From assembly GCF_029227915.1 (NCBI RefSeq), contig NC_079882.1:12976001-13040000 (forward strand): a stretch of 64,000 nt of DNA, given 5' to 3'. A program made the translations under genes and the position numbers. The notes beneath the pieces were generated by a model. It did not search any database and had not been told where the DNA came from. It saw only the letters and a list, made by a program, of their open reading frames with translations. Positions 1 through 11,197 of the stretch are shown here, piece after piece. The DNA comes from Hydractinia symbiolongicarpus. Taxonomy: Eukaryota; Cnidaria; Hydrozoa; Anthoathecata; Hydractiniidae. How positions within the stretch are numbered: the stretch's first letter is position 1; each line of letters starts with the position of its first letter.

Positions 1-165
1 CTGAAAATGGTTGAGAAAATTGTGTCGGCAGTTTCGAAGTAGATTTTACATCATATTTAGTGAATTGATGTAGGCGTGTTTTCTTGTTATTGTTCTGCTT
101 CTAATTTAGCAGTTCAACTGTAATCTCTGTGTAAAACACATTTACATGTTAACAGGCCATACTCT
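1..165 (+). repeat. End module of palindromic element, copy 1
   Basis: This stretch runs from a GGTTGAGAAAATTGTGTCGG motif to a TGTAAAACACATTTACATGTTAAC motif region. It is closely matched, in reverse, at 4508-4680 and again in forward orientation at 8630-8800. Those two copies are the outer ends of the large inverted repeat, so this one is probably the right-hand end of another copy lying mostly upstream of the window. It is non-coding. Confidence 0.75.
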
Positions 166-689
166 AGTCCTAGCTGTTGATTTGGTGAATTCATCCACAC
201 ACATACTTTGTTCCTCTTTTTCTTTCTTGCATGCCAAGAAAAAGTTCAGTGTGCCAAAATTTTTAGCTAGCTCGATCAAAAAGATGAAGCCAGTCGATCT
301 CATTTCGCATTATCCATACATGTTTACACGGTACTAGGTATATGGATATATATAGTTTTTAACGATGCTACAAATGATAAATCTAAGAAGAATAGGACAA
401 TCATTATTCAAATTTTTTATAGCAATATAAGAGACAAATTCGTTTAAAAACGATACAAAGTAAATGTGTAACAAACGTATTTAAAACTTAGTATAAATGC
501 TAAACTAAATACAATGTGCAAAGTATTAGAAAGTCAAGTTATGAGCAATACTGCGTAGGTATTTCATGATACGACGATTGGGGTAGTCATCTACGATATG
601 CAAAATTCTGGCGTTATTGTCAAGATATCGTCTTCGTCGAGGTGGAGCAGGATGTCCCCTAAGATGTTGAAGTATTGAAACACGAACAA

Positions 690-1600
690 TAGCCTCCTAC
701 TTTTTTAATGCAGCCAAGAATTTCCAGAAATTCGGGTGACAGGATGTTAAATGTCCCTGGAAGCTTCGGTGCCATCCCTCAGCGCTGTTTGTTCTCGGTA
801 ATTCTTCTTCAGTTCTATGGAACATGTTCCAAAGATCGGTGCTAAACATAGGCGGTCGACGAGGTGCATTGTGCCTGTATGTGTCTTTAAAATACTCCAG
901 AAGATCATCTGCATCCCCATTGAAGTTGTTACGAATTTCGTCGCATAGCTCATCATAATTATTGATGACGTCATTTGGTGGTACAAATGCGAGCGCACAA
1001 ATCATTCGAAGGTGAAGTGAAAATTCGTCATCTTTTTTATACCGTAATTGCATCCCTAGCCTTCGTATATGTTTCCTTACATTTGAGCAGAGATGGTAAA
1101 AACAACCTTTAACATATATCTGCTGGTTCACGGTACGAATTGCATTAATCGCACTTCGCTCTCGAAGTCCAACAATACTTCTTCTAGGCCGTTAACTTGA
1201 ATTTGGTTGAAAAGTTCTTGAAAAAATCTTGTGTATGTTGCTTCTGTTTTATTTGGAAGTAACGCAAATAGAGTCGGAAAGATTCTGCCACTTCGCTGAG
1301 CATGTACAGTATACAACTGAAAAAATATTTCAGGGCACGCTTTAAAAGTTCCATCAGCGTACCAAAGTTCTGACTCAGACAGCAACTGCAACCCTTGCCG
1401 TGAAGCGAATATGAATAATCGATTGACATCTCCCACTCCACTATCGTATAAAATAAATTGCTATCCATTCTTTTTTTCTTAAAAGTTAGAAGAAAGTATT
1501 GATGCATTAACAAGAAGTGGAGGTAAACCTCTTTCTTGGCGGTTTGCACGAATATTTCTGCGCATCGTCTCCATTGATGGCAAGTTAACAGCAACCATTG
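690..1600 (-). pseudogene. MULE-type (Mutator-like) transposase fragment, frameshifted
   Basis: Two overlapping minus-strand frames (1436-1128 and 1131-697) together read like the MULE transposase core found in many animal genomes. The first has the hallmark block around YADGTFKACPEIFFQLYTVH, containing the first catalytic-region Asp, followed by the LP.K....Y..F...L segment and a DFE region. The second starts near GCFYHLCSNVRKHI and carries the NSAEGWHRSF segment typical of the C-terminal part. The reading frame changes around 1131-1170, so the gene is broken. Upstream minus-strand sequence to about 1600, in yet another frame, resembles the N-terminal lead-in. No FLYWCH zinc finger or terminal inverted repeats are visible. 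Family assignment is by motif recognition; the precise element family is unknown. Confidence 0.8.
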
Positions 1601-1639
1601 AGGCATAAAGTGACCGCGGGTCATAAATCCCAAACAACT

Positions 1640-4507
1640 AACGCCTAAGTGATGAAACTTAGTACATGTGTAGAATGTGTTGATACATACTCATTCCAGG
1701 TAAAGAAATATTTTTATGAGCTCACGGGAAACAGAAATGACATCACATATACCTAAGATAGGTCATTGTTCCCATTCTCAAATATGCTTTAATTTCATGT
1801 TACTGATGTTAGAACCTGTTCTTGGTAGACCTGTGCACCAAAAAAGTATTTCCTGTAAATGTAATGATAAGATCTTTTGCTTGATTCTAACCAGTGACTT
1901 ATGCCTTTAGCTCACTGAGCTCAGCCTGACTTAACAACTCAGCTCAGCTTAGTGAATCGTAATTTATTAGTTCACAAAAAATATCAGGGTCTTAAGTAGT
2001 GGATTAACAGTGAAAAACATTTTAATATTTAGCCGACTAGTAACTTCAGTGATCCAAGAATGTGAACCTGTTTCCTAGCCTAGTTAACTAAGCTTTCTTT
2101 TTCGAGTTGATAAAATGAGTTTCTCTCAAACAAAAGCTTAGACGCGAACGAATGACTCAGCGGAAACCCCGAGTTTAAATTGCTAATCGCTTCGAAGACC
2201 ATTTTAATTTATCTGTGAGTTGTTTACCAAGCTTGGCCACATCTTACTATGATAAAAACTTTATAGTTTACTAATGTTTGTTAGGATGAGTGAAACCACT
2301 CGCTGAAATATTCGGATGAAAAGGGCTTTCCCCGACGTGGACCACGTGAGCAAAGAACAATAGAAATAGCCAATAAAAAGCGCGGCCAGATTTTGGCCGC
2401 AGAAAAATCGTTTGAGACCCAGCGTAACTACTCCGATTTCCCGGCGGTAGGAAAAATTACGCTGGGTCTCCTGGCTACTTGTTTGCTCACCTGTTGCAAC
2501 AAAGTAACAAAGATTCTAATAACATGAAAACATAATTATTATTAAGTTTTTAAATAAATTAAAAAATAAAATAGAATAAGAATAATAGTCGTAATTATAC
2601 TAAATCAAATTAATCACGTGAGTAAAAACAGTAAAAGACAACGAAATAACATTAGACAATAGCAAGAAATTAATTTACCGTCTAGGAATCTCATTGATTG
2701 TTTATAACGATACAATTTAAATTCTGCTGTCAACACTCTTTTTTTAATTTTTGCATCTATTCATCACACGAATTGAGATAAGAAAAAAAGAGAGAAAGTC
2801 AATGTTCTGTAAAATAGCATTCACCTTTATCTCAGCATACACACTGCTAGTTATAAATCAAATATCGTGACCATCTCCCTGTACAAAATAAATATTGTCT
2901 GAAGAATGGTTGTCTGCCATGAAAAGTGTCTTAAACCACAGTGTCTTAAACCACAGTGATACTTACTTCTGACTTCGCAAAATTTTAAATGACCCAAACT
3001 AAATTTTCTTTTCTTATTTTTTAACGATTTACCATCTTTAAATCTCATCCATTCGACCTGCTATTTATCAACTACTTAGCGTGATAAGTGTGCAAGAGAT
3101 TAGCACACTCACTGATTGCTGCTGCTTCAAGGCTAATTCCACCAGTGTGATCCTCGGTTGGTCGCAAAAGAAGACAATTATTTTGTAGAACTTATCCTAT
3201 ATTTTGTCGAACGTTTTAACTATTCGTCTCCCATTTTCGAAATAAAACCAAAAAAAGTAGCTACATGATAGAAAAACGAATATATTTATAAAATGTTCTT
3301 TATAAAACCTCAAAAAGGTTTTCTTTACAAGTTCTCTACTTGCACCTTATGAAATTCAAAAAAAAAAAAAAAAATGATGTCAAGTTAACGTTATTTCATG
3401 AAAAAAGAAGAATTTGAAATTGCTCAGGACTAACATAAACTAAAAGATAAAGTTTAAAAATCCATGTCCTTGGTTTCCACTGTTAACTAACGTAAAATAT
3501 TCTTATTATTTTCTATCCGATCGCCTAACATATGCCCTGTCTTTACCAGTATTTAAATTGATGCTCAAAGTTTAATTACGACTTGTTTTTATGCTGCATC
3601 TAATCATGAAGCTTTTTGCTATCACCTCATTAGTTCGATTTAGTATTATTACGAGTAGTATATCAGATAACATTTCGTTTGCAAGATAACTGAGATAACC
3701 AGTGAGTAAAAGTAGCTTACTGATAATCCACTACTCAAGCCACCCATTTTTTTCAATAGGTACAACATTGAGTCAAGATATATAAGCCACTCTTTTGAAC
3801 CAAATATACGTTTCATTGCGTGATTAAGAATGAGTAATCTGTTATTTGCATCACCAATATGTTTTTTTCTACACATTTTCAAAAAAAATTAAATATAATG
3901 AGATTATGTAAGTCTAATTCGAAAGAAATTGAAAAAACAGTTAGCTAATTAGTCATGTCAAGAAAATTTACATCATTGGAATAGATGAAACAGCACCTTG
4001 AAAAAATGCTAATCAACTCTAAAAATTCGATGATGTAGCAGACGATACGAAATGAAATTGATTTTGCCTTTCCGGAGTTACGGGTAAGCTACTAAAAAAT
4101 TGGCATGCTACACTTTTTTCTAGCACGCAAGAAAGCAAAGAAAATAATAATAATAATAACATAAATAACGTATGTGGACTAATTGAGCAAATCAAAACCC
4201 AATACTTCTACATTTCTTAAGAACTTAATTTTAGAAAATAGAAGATTAAAATAACAGATAACTTTAACAAAATCGTCCATAGGTGATTTATATTTTTCTG
4301 CTTTGACAGTTCCAGGCAGTACGTATCTTTATAACACAAAACAATATGGAAAACGTCATACTCAGTATGGCACGTACCAAAAATACTTCAGTGACAAAAT
4401 TTTCAACTGTTTGATTTGAACTACCTTATCCACATTTTTCTCTCGTTTTTTAGTAAAAATTTTACTTTAGAGGTAGCTAAGACAAAACTTCCCTTAGAGC
4501 TAAGCTA
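1640..4507. other. Gene-free AT-rich stretch
   Basis: I see no supportable gene here. It contains a foldback structure (2346-2490), a 15-base tandem doublet around 2924-2953 (AGTGTCTTAAACCAC twice), a poly-A run near 3358-3374 and an AAT microsatellite near 4144-4160. The short open frames have no recognisable domain or splice structure. Confidence 0.6.
2346..2490. repeat. Small nested foldback (hairpin) element
   Basis: Nested inverted repeats are directly visible. An outer pair is GTGAGCAAA at 2346-2354 and TTTGCTCAC at 2482-2490. Inside lie a perfect 14-base pair (GAGACCCAGCGTAA at 2414-2427 against its complement at 2457-2470) and a short GCGGCCA/TGGCCGC hairpin near 2380-2400. The block is GC-richer than its surroundings. 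It looks like a MITE or foldback element, or a structured RNA source; no coding content is seen. Confidence 0.7.
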
Positions 4508-4680
4508 TGGCCTGTTAACATGCAAATAAATGTGTTTTACACAGAGATTACATTCGAACTGGTAAATTAGAAGTAGGACAATTACAAGGAAACACGCCTA
4601 CATCAATTTATAATATAAGATCTACATCAAAGATACCGACATAATTATCTCAACCATTTTCGGAAAATACTATGACGTCT
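4508..4680 (-). repeat. End module of palindromic element, copy 2 (left end)
   Basis: Reverse-complement copy of the module at 1-165 and 8630-8800, including the TGTGTTTTACACAGAGATTA segment and the CTCAACCATTTTC end. It marks the outer boundary of the left arm. Confidence 0.8.
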
Positions 4681-5421
4681 AAATGTTTCACTTCTATCTC
4701 CTAGTCACATGATAACAATTTCCAAGCTACCTAAACATAATTCATTAGATATACCAAAGAAAATAAGTAGCTAGTTAAAATTTAATACTGTCCAGGATTA
4801 TTTGGTATGACGTCAAGGTTAGCGTGTTAAAGGAGCTGCGCAAACAGCATTCGAGTGGCATTATTTGTTATACATTTATTTCGCATGAGGCTTCCATATA
4901 AAAGGCATCTAAGAATAATGATTTAGAGTATTTTTCTTCAGGCAAGACATAAAAGAGGGACTGTGATTTTTGAGACATTCCTTATTGATATCCTTTTCCT
5001 GTGGCCAGGCATTATGTGTCCTCCCCTTCAGCCTCTTTTGTTGATATAAGATTTTTTTACATAAGAGACTTCGAATATTTTAATTCGATTCGTAGTAATT
5101 AAACGATACTACTATTCTTTGGATTTTGTTCATTCTTTATAGAAAAAAGGTCTCGTCATCCTTAGGCATTTTTGTAACATTAATTTCTTGACAAATATTT
5201 TAGTCGCTTAATTATTCGTTGAACAGAATGTGGCTTATTGTGATTCTAGTAAAAGTGATCGTAAAAGGAATGTTTTAAAATGCATGTGCAGGTAGCCAAT
5301 CAAAACTAATTATTTAGTAGCCATGGCAGTAAGAAAAAGGATAAAAACTCAAAGCACATAATTTTCTCTTCGTCTACACAAGCGCACAACAGTGACAGGC
5401 AAGTTTTAAAAGACTTAGATA

Positions 5422-5896
5422 ATGAGAACAGGTAAATACAGAGTGAGATTTTACACACCTTTTTTTAGTTTATCTTAAAGCCTTTCAAGAAAATAATTGG
5501 GCTTCAAAGTGGGAAAATTTGAGAACGGTCAAAAAAAAAGTTGAAAGTGTATCCTCAAAATGTACGTTGTTTAGAATGAAGAACTTAGTATTTTCTAACC
5601 AAATTTCATCTTATATTTTAGTTAACTATAGAGTTTATTTGTTGGTTCTTATCCTGACGGCATTTTTCAAGAACAAGAACGCTGAAGTTAAGATATATAG
5701 AAGAGGTGATGTATGGCCAACAAACCATAAAAAAGGATTCAGATGCGGAAGTCTATGCGAAGGTGATTACGAAATCTGTGCAGGCGTGGCGCGCGAAATT
5801 GTTCAAAAGTTTCGTTGTCTTCAAACAAAAACATCTTGTCGGCAGAATTGCCTGATCCGTAAAGTTTTACTTAAGAAATTACGAACTAAAGAGTGA
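5422..5896 (+). CDS. Small secreted six-cysteine peptide, two exons
   Basis: I model two exons: 5422-5431 (ATG AGA ACA G, donor GTAAAT) and 5622-5896 (acceptor TATTTTAG), joined in phase 1 to give 94 residues. The join puts a short basic N-terminus directly before a hydrophobic run ending near residue 19, a good signal peptide with likely cleavage near residue 24. A dibasic site (RR, residues 30-31) follows. The mature part has six cysteines at about 45, 49, 56, 69, 76 and 80, spaced C-x3-C-x6-C-x12-C-x6-C-x3-C, a mirror-symmetric pattern, and a basic tail. A longer unspliced frame from 5519 lacks a sensible signal peptide start. I do not recognise the family: a defence peptide, toxin-like peptide or hormone are all possible, and function is not shown by the sequence. 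It lies in the left arm of the palindrome and faces its degraded twin. Confidence 0.6.
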
Positions 5897-7430
5897 ATTA
5901 TCGTGGTTAAATTAATGCGAATGTTGTATTTTTTCCTTTCTTTTAATAAATAATAATATTGAGAAACTGTAGGATTAATATGACCATATTACATTCCGAA
6001 AAAATATGTATAACAAATCTGCAATCGAAATCTACTGTGAGACATTTCATTTTATACATTTCACTACAGATTTCTTAAAATTGTGAAAATAAAACATCCG
6101 CCAAAGGGTAGTTTAGCTCTCCCCACTATTTAACATGGGGGATAAGATTTCGGCAAAATGTTTATCCGGAAATATCTCGTGATGTTACGCACACTATATA
6201 GACGTTCTAATGTAGATTTTATAGTTCGTCTGAAGTGATTACTTTAACACTAAGAACAACAAGAAGCCCTGCGGCTTGAAGATTTCCGTCATTCGCCTGA
6301 AAGATATTGAAATTTGAAGTGGACCTTGAAAACGGAGAATTATGGGGTAAACAAACATTATTATTGTAACTAACCTGCAATGTTAAAATACAACTCAAAT
6401 AAAAAATAGAAATAATTTTTTTTTACATAGCTATATGAAGCATTTTAAAATGACAGTAAAAACTTTAACTAGACATTTTTAAAACTGATCAGGAGAATTC
6501 TGAAAATTCCAGAATACAAATCTTGTTATGTATAAACTTGACGATTCGAATATAATAACTTTTGAACGAGCTCAATTTGAATGAAGGAAATAGTTCATTA
6601 TTAATTAATTCAGCAATAAATACATATAAGCAATTAAATATTTCAGTATTTAGGCCTTCAGAATTTACTCTCCTGTTTAAGATTTGTTTAAATGCTGATG
6701 GTGCATGGTTTGATAACAGCTGATCTGAAGAAGAAAGTACGCCTTAAAAATGAGAAACAAGAATACAAGTTTGCCATAAACTGAATTATCACCAGGTTGT
6801 TTAATTATTGCCTTCTTAACCTCTCTTTGCATTTTTGATTTGAAAAGGGAATTTATTTAAAAGATACAAATCAATGCCATGTGATGCACAAGGTATATTA
6901 TATATATAAATATATGTATATAAATTTGATCAAGCTGGTTTTTTATATACTTGTTAAACAAGTACCATATTAAGCAGGCGATCCATGATTTTGAGGCCTG
7001 TGTACAATACAGGATTTATTTTGTCAAAATCGATTTATCGAATTCAACAAATTTGATTGTTTGTTATCCTTTTTCGATTTGAATTTGTATTTCCTTAAAA
7101 ATCTGTCTTGTTAAGATAAGAAATAATGATAAGAAATTTGTATTTCTTTTCGGAGAGTCTGATTGGTTGCATTTTTTTGAAACTACTTCTGAAATCTCAA
7201 ATTGATAAATTGAATTCAACAAGTTGAAACAAAAAAGGGTAAACATACAATAAAATTGCGGATTGGATAAATTGATGGTCCTTTTCGTGAGATTTTTAAA
7301 AATCAAGTTTTTTCTAAGAAATATTAAAAATTTATTATGTGATACTTTGGGAAAGACAGATTTTTAAGGAAATTAGGCACTCAAGGAGAACTGATAATTA
7401 GCCAGTAAGTAACAGAGTAGATAGCCGTTT

Positions 7431-7550
7431 TCAATGGCGCCGTAGCTTAGTGGTTATAACCCTGGCACTATCATATTGCAATATGATACGTCTATAATAA
7501 TGGTTACGTCTCCATATTAATAAACCCGTATTCTGGCAAAATGGTACCAG
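7431..7550. repeat. tRNA-like SINE head plus shared repeat segment
   Basis: The sequence from 7438 begins GGCGCCGTAGCTTAGTGG, closely matching the head of the SINE at 31570 and containing an A-box-like TAGCTTAGTGG. The downstream part (about 7490-7550) matches 34615-34665 in reverse complement. This block replaces the 3' end of the right-arm peptide gene, so it marks the break in that copy. Confidence 0.6.
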
Positions 7551-7918
7551 AGCAACGCCTGCGCAGATTTCGTAATCACCTTCGCATAGACTTCCGCATC
7601 TGAATCCTTTTTTATGGTTTGTTGGCCATGCATCACCTCTTCTATATATCTTAACTTCAGCGTTCTTGTTCTTGAAAAATGCTGTCAGGATAAGAACCAA
7701 CAGATAAACTCTATAATCAACTAAAATATAAGATGAAATTCGGTTAGAAAATACTAAGTTCTTCATTCTAAACAATGTACATTTTGAGGATACACTTTCA
7801 TGCAACAACATCTTTGACCGTTCTCAAATTTTCCCACTTTGAAACCTAAATATTTTCTTGAAAGGCTTCAAGATAAACCAAAATGAAGAAGATTTAATCT
7901 GTTTTTTCCTGTTCTCAT
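7545..7918 (-). pseudogene. Degraded second copy of the six-cysteine peptide gene
   Basis: Reverse-complement twin of the gene at 5422-5896. The first exon (7918-7909) is present, but the base pair after it reads GA where the left copy has the GT donor, so the intron should not be removed. The second exon starts at 7720 and stays open through the first three cysteines. Homology then ends at about 7550, where a SINE/repeat fragment takes over, losing the last three cysteines. The two defects are independent. A readthrough product would lack a normal signal-peptide start. The two gene copies point toward each other across the spacer. Confidence 0.75.
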
Positions 7919-8629
7919 ATTATGAACGTTAGCGGATGCTAGTGTTGTGTTACTATTATGTATATACGAGGAGAAAATCGTGTACTTTGAGTTTTTATCA
8001 CATTTCTTGTTGCTTTGGCGACTAAATAGTTAGTTTTGATTCCATTCCATTCAACAAATAATTTTGGGAGATATTTGTCAAGAAACATGCTTAGGATGAC
8101 GAGACCTATTTTTTGTCAGGGAAGAAATATATCCCATAATATGTATCTTCTGTCGCTGAATCTATATAGGCCCGTATACGTCCGTCCGTCCGTCACGCAA
8201 AATGGTAGCTTAGCTGCGACGGGCGAACCCGTGGATTTTTCCACGAGCTAACGACTAGTTAAATAAAAACAATCGGAATTCTATTATGTGTAATCTCATT
8301 TCAACAAAAGCGACTGTTGTGGAGTACACTTCTTTGTGGAACATATAATGACGAAAAATTACTCATCAATCGAATTTGGAGGTTTTCCGCTTTTTATCCT
8401 TGTCCACAGTTTAGGGAAATCTTATCAAAAAATAAAATCTTGAAAATCATAGTTCTTTTGTTCTATTTTGTTTGTAGAAAAGAAACCTTAACCATGATTC
8501 CTAGATGCCGTGTGTTTAAAAATAAAGCCTTTCGTAATGTTCATGGTATATTGAATGTTGCTATCACGTGTCTCGGAGCTAGAAGTTCAATATTAAGCGT
8601 CATTAAGGAACGTAATCTGTAGTATTCTC

Positions 8630-8800
8630 TGAAGATGGTTGAGAAAATTGTGTCGGCAGTTTTGAAGTAGATTTACATCATATTTAGTGAACTGATGTAG
8701 GCGTGTTTCCTTGTTATTGTCCTACTTCTAATTTAAGAGTTCGAATGTAATCTCTGTGTAAAACACATTTATTTGCATGTTAAAAGGTCATACCCTGGCC
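8630..8800 (+). repeat. End module of palindromic element, copy 3 (right end)
   Basis: Direct copy of the module at 1-165 with a few substitutions, closing the right arm of the inverted repeat. Confidence 0.8.
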
Positions 8801-11190
8801 CTCTTAAGGTTATCATTTAAAATCCAAGTGTATACTAGTCAGGGCACTTATAGAGGCTTTATTGGTCCTTATGTCGATAGATTAAAAATAAAAAATAATT
8901 GAAAGTCAATTTATATTATAACACGAGTATACGTCTGTCTGTTACGAAAATAATAAGTCGCACACAATGCGGTATAAAAAGGAAGGGCAAACCCGTGGAT
9001 TTTTTCAGGGACACTCACTAGCTATTGTGTTAATCAATAATGACGCTGATCAAGTCTTCATAATCTCAGCCAATATTAAATTGGCGATTTCTATTAAAGA
9101 TGGAAGTGAACAAAATGGGTATGACAACCCAAACTACCAAACTAGGTACACATCCTGTTAATTCCAGAATGCGTGTGTTATTTTTTTCTTTTTTAAATTT
9201 AGCTAGCTTTTTAAAGTACATTTATCAGTTTATATTACATGATAATTGAATCTTTTAAAAGTGTTAGAAGCATAACCTATGAAATGACTGAATTTGTTTT
9301 AAGATTGCTGCATTGTGTTATAAAGTAACTACAGCATTGTCATTTCCTGGTTTTAAGTTCTCTCCAATTCTCCAGGGAGAAAAAGAAAAATCAAGTACGG
9401 AATTTTTTGTCAAAGCTATTGCTGTTTCAAATTTCTTACATTTCAAAACTGGATTAATTCTGGAAGTGTTGGCTTTTTATTTATTGATTCTGTCCGCACA
9501 GAAATATATATTTTTCTTCTTCCTGACGATACATGGCAGGAAAAATACAGCAAATTTGTTTTAAGCTTACCCGAAGTCCTAAAAAAGCAAGAATGTTGAC
9601 ACAAATTCAAGTGGATTTTTAGACATACTTAGTCATAAATCTTTATTCAATCTATTCCAATGATGCAAAGACTACATCAAACCAAAATTACGTTGACTGT
9701 CTATTTGTTTTAAATTAGACATCCGATTAAATAACTATCTTCAAATTATTTCTTATATGCATGTTTACATAAAACCACACACTGATGATGCAAATTATAG
9801 ACTACAAAATATAAGTATTTTCTCATTTCAGCACAACTCCTTGACTTTTTATCCAAGAAAGACCTTGACGGGTACAAGAAAATATCCTAAACAATGGACA
9901 AGCTATCTTTATTGCTCGTTAATTCGAACTTTTGTGTATCAATAAATAAAATCTTATGGGAAAATAAAAAAAAACGTTTTCATTTTTGTTGCATCAATGG
10001 AGGCAAAATTTCTTTCAATTTATCAATTAAATTGGAATTTCCAATAAAATGAAGTTTACAAGGAATTTGGAGGCCTTGCCCATCGTCTAGGTTCACTCTT
10101 TGCGCAAACAAAAAAGCAAACAATGTTAAAAGATTTTTATAAAAAGTTGTAATAAAGTTTTATTAGCATAAAACCTACGTTTATTAAAATTCTTGTTTTT
10201 TCTGAACTTCTGATAATCCGAACATACGTTAATTCGAAAAAAATAATTTTGTCCCTTGCGTGTTCGAATTAACGGACGTCTACTGTAGTTATTTTTCGAG
10301 CCTTAAGGCGGGGAGAATGAAAACTTGCTAAAAAAACATATGGCTATGAAAAGTTTATGTCATATTGTACGAATACGATAACTAGTTTCTGATTAGTGAC
10401 AACACATTTTAAAAAATGATTCTAAATGAAACGAAATGGAATTATCTGTGGTATAGAACCCGTGATAATAAATGCGAAAAGTTGATAATGGGGTTAACTG
10501 TAGCTAGGGATAAGTGATTTTACAAAATTCAAGTATAATTTTATCCAATCGAAAATAAAATTTTGTACCTAAAATGCGTCTGGTTGGTTGGGGAATGAAA
10601 TGGATAATTAAAACCCTTGTAAAACTAGAGAAAAAAAGGGGTAGCTACCTACGTCCAGTTGGCTAACTATTAACACAACTAAAACTTTGCTTTTCTGGTA
10701 GCTAGCTAGCTTTACCTATTCTAACTATAGCTGAGCTAGCTTCTTGGTGACTAGACAAAGACATGTGCAGATCAGCTAAAAAACACCAGCTAGCTAATCA
10801 AAATACAATAATTCTTAACTTATATCAAGTATACTATAATATAAACTACTCCGGAGTTCCCACCAGCAAGCCAACCCTAAAAGAAATTCCCCACAGGCAC
10901 AGCCAAAGGACAAGATTTGTACAACAAGAATTCAAAATGCTTTTGGTCATAGCCCAAAGCTTTGGCCAAGGAATGTTGAATACTAGAAGATCGTGAAGGT
11001 CAGATTATTTACAATCTGTACTCTTATAGTCAATCTTAATATATTATATATAATTATAAACGTTACAAGTGACAAGAAAATAGCTAGCTAAACAGCAAAA
11101 CAAAGTTCTCCGTTTCTCAGACTGATATAGTACAGGCGATTGTGCGTAGTATAATCGAGTTTCAATTTATTGAAACATAAAAATTTTTGA
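8801..11190. other. Gene-free stretch with repeat fragments
   Basis: No gene is supported. The segment at about 8930-9010 (GTATACGTCTGTCTG, then AACCCGTGGATTTTT) echoes the segment at about 8165-8245, so it is a dispersed repeat. A possible pogo/Tigger-like end is listed separately. TAGCTAGC-rich patches occur near 10680-10800. Confidence 0.5.
9905..10288. mobile_element. Possible pogo/Tigger-like MITE remnant
   Basis: The block at 10225-10288 has two oppositely placed GTTAATTCGAA / TTCGAATTAAC segments and ends in GGACGTCTACTGTAG, which resembles pogo/Tigger terminal repeats known from many animals. A further GTTAATTCGAAC segment lies near 9918. There is no transposase. The assignment is tentative. 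Confidence 0.35.
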
Positions 11191-11197
11191 AAATCTC

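Larger units (their letters stand above)
4508..8800. repeat. Large inverted repeat (palindrome) with about 1.3 kb arms
   Basis: The left arm (about 4508-5850) is matched in reverse complement by the right arm (about 7550-8800) at many points: the end modules, the GGTCTCGTCATCCT block near 5150 against 8090, the ATAAAAACTCAAAG block near 5342 against 7990, and the peptide gene itself. The spacer of about 1.6 kb is AT-rich and shows no coding signal. The arms have diverged by substitutions and indels, so this is not an assembly echo. A third end-module copy at 1-165 suggests a mobile or repeatedly duplicated unit. No autonomous transposase is inside. Confidence 0.85.

Noticed and set aside
5519-5621. 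N-terminal extension of the cysteine peptide in the unspliced frame
   Set aside because: It puts an ordinary polar stretch before the hydrophobic run, whereas splicing from 5431 to 5622 gives a clean signal peptide with consensus sites.
8165-8245. Regulatory element at the GTCCGTCCGTCC run
   Set aside because: It is part of a dispersed repeat seen again near 8930, so a specific regulatory role is not supported.
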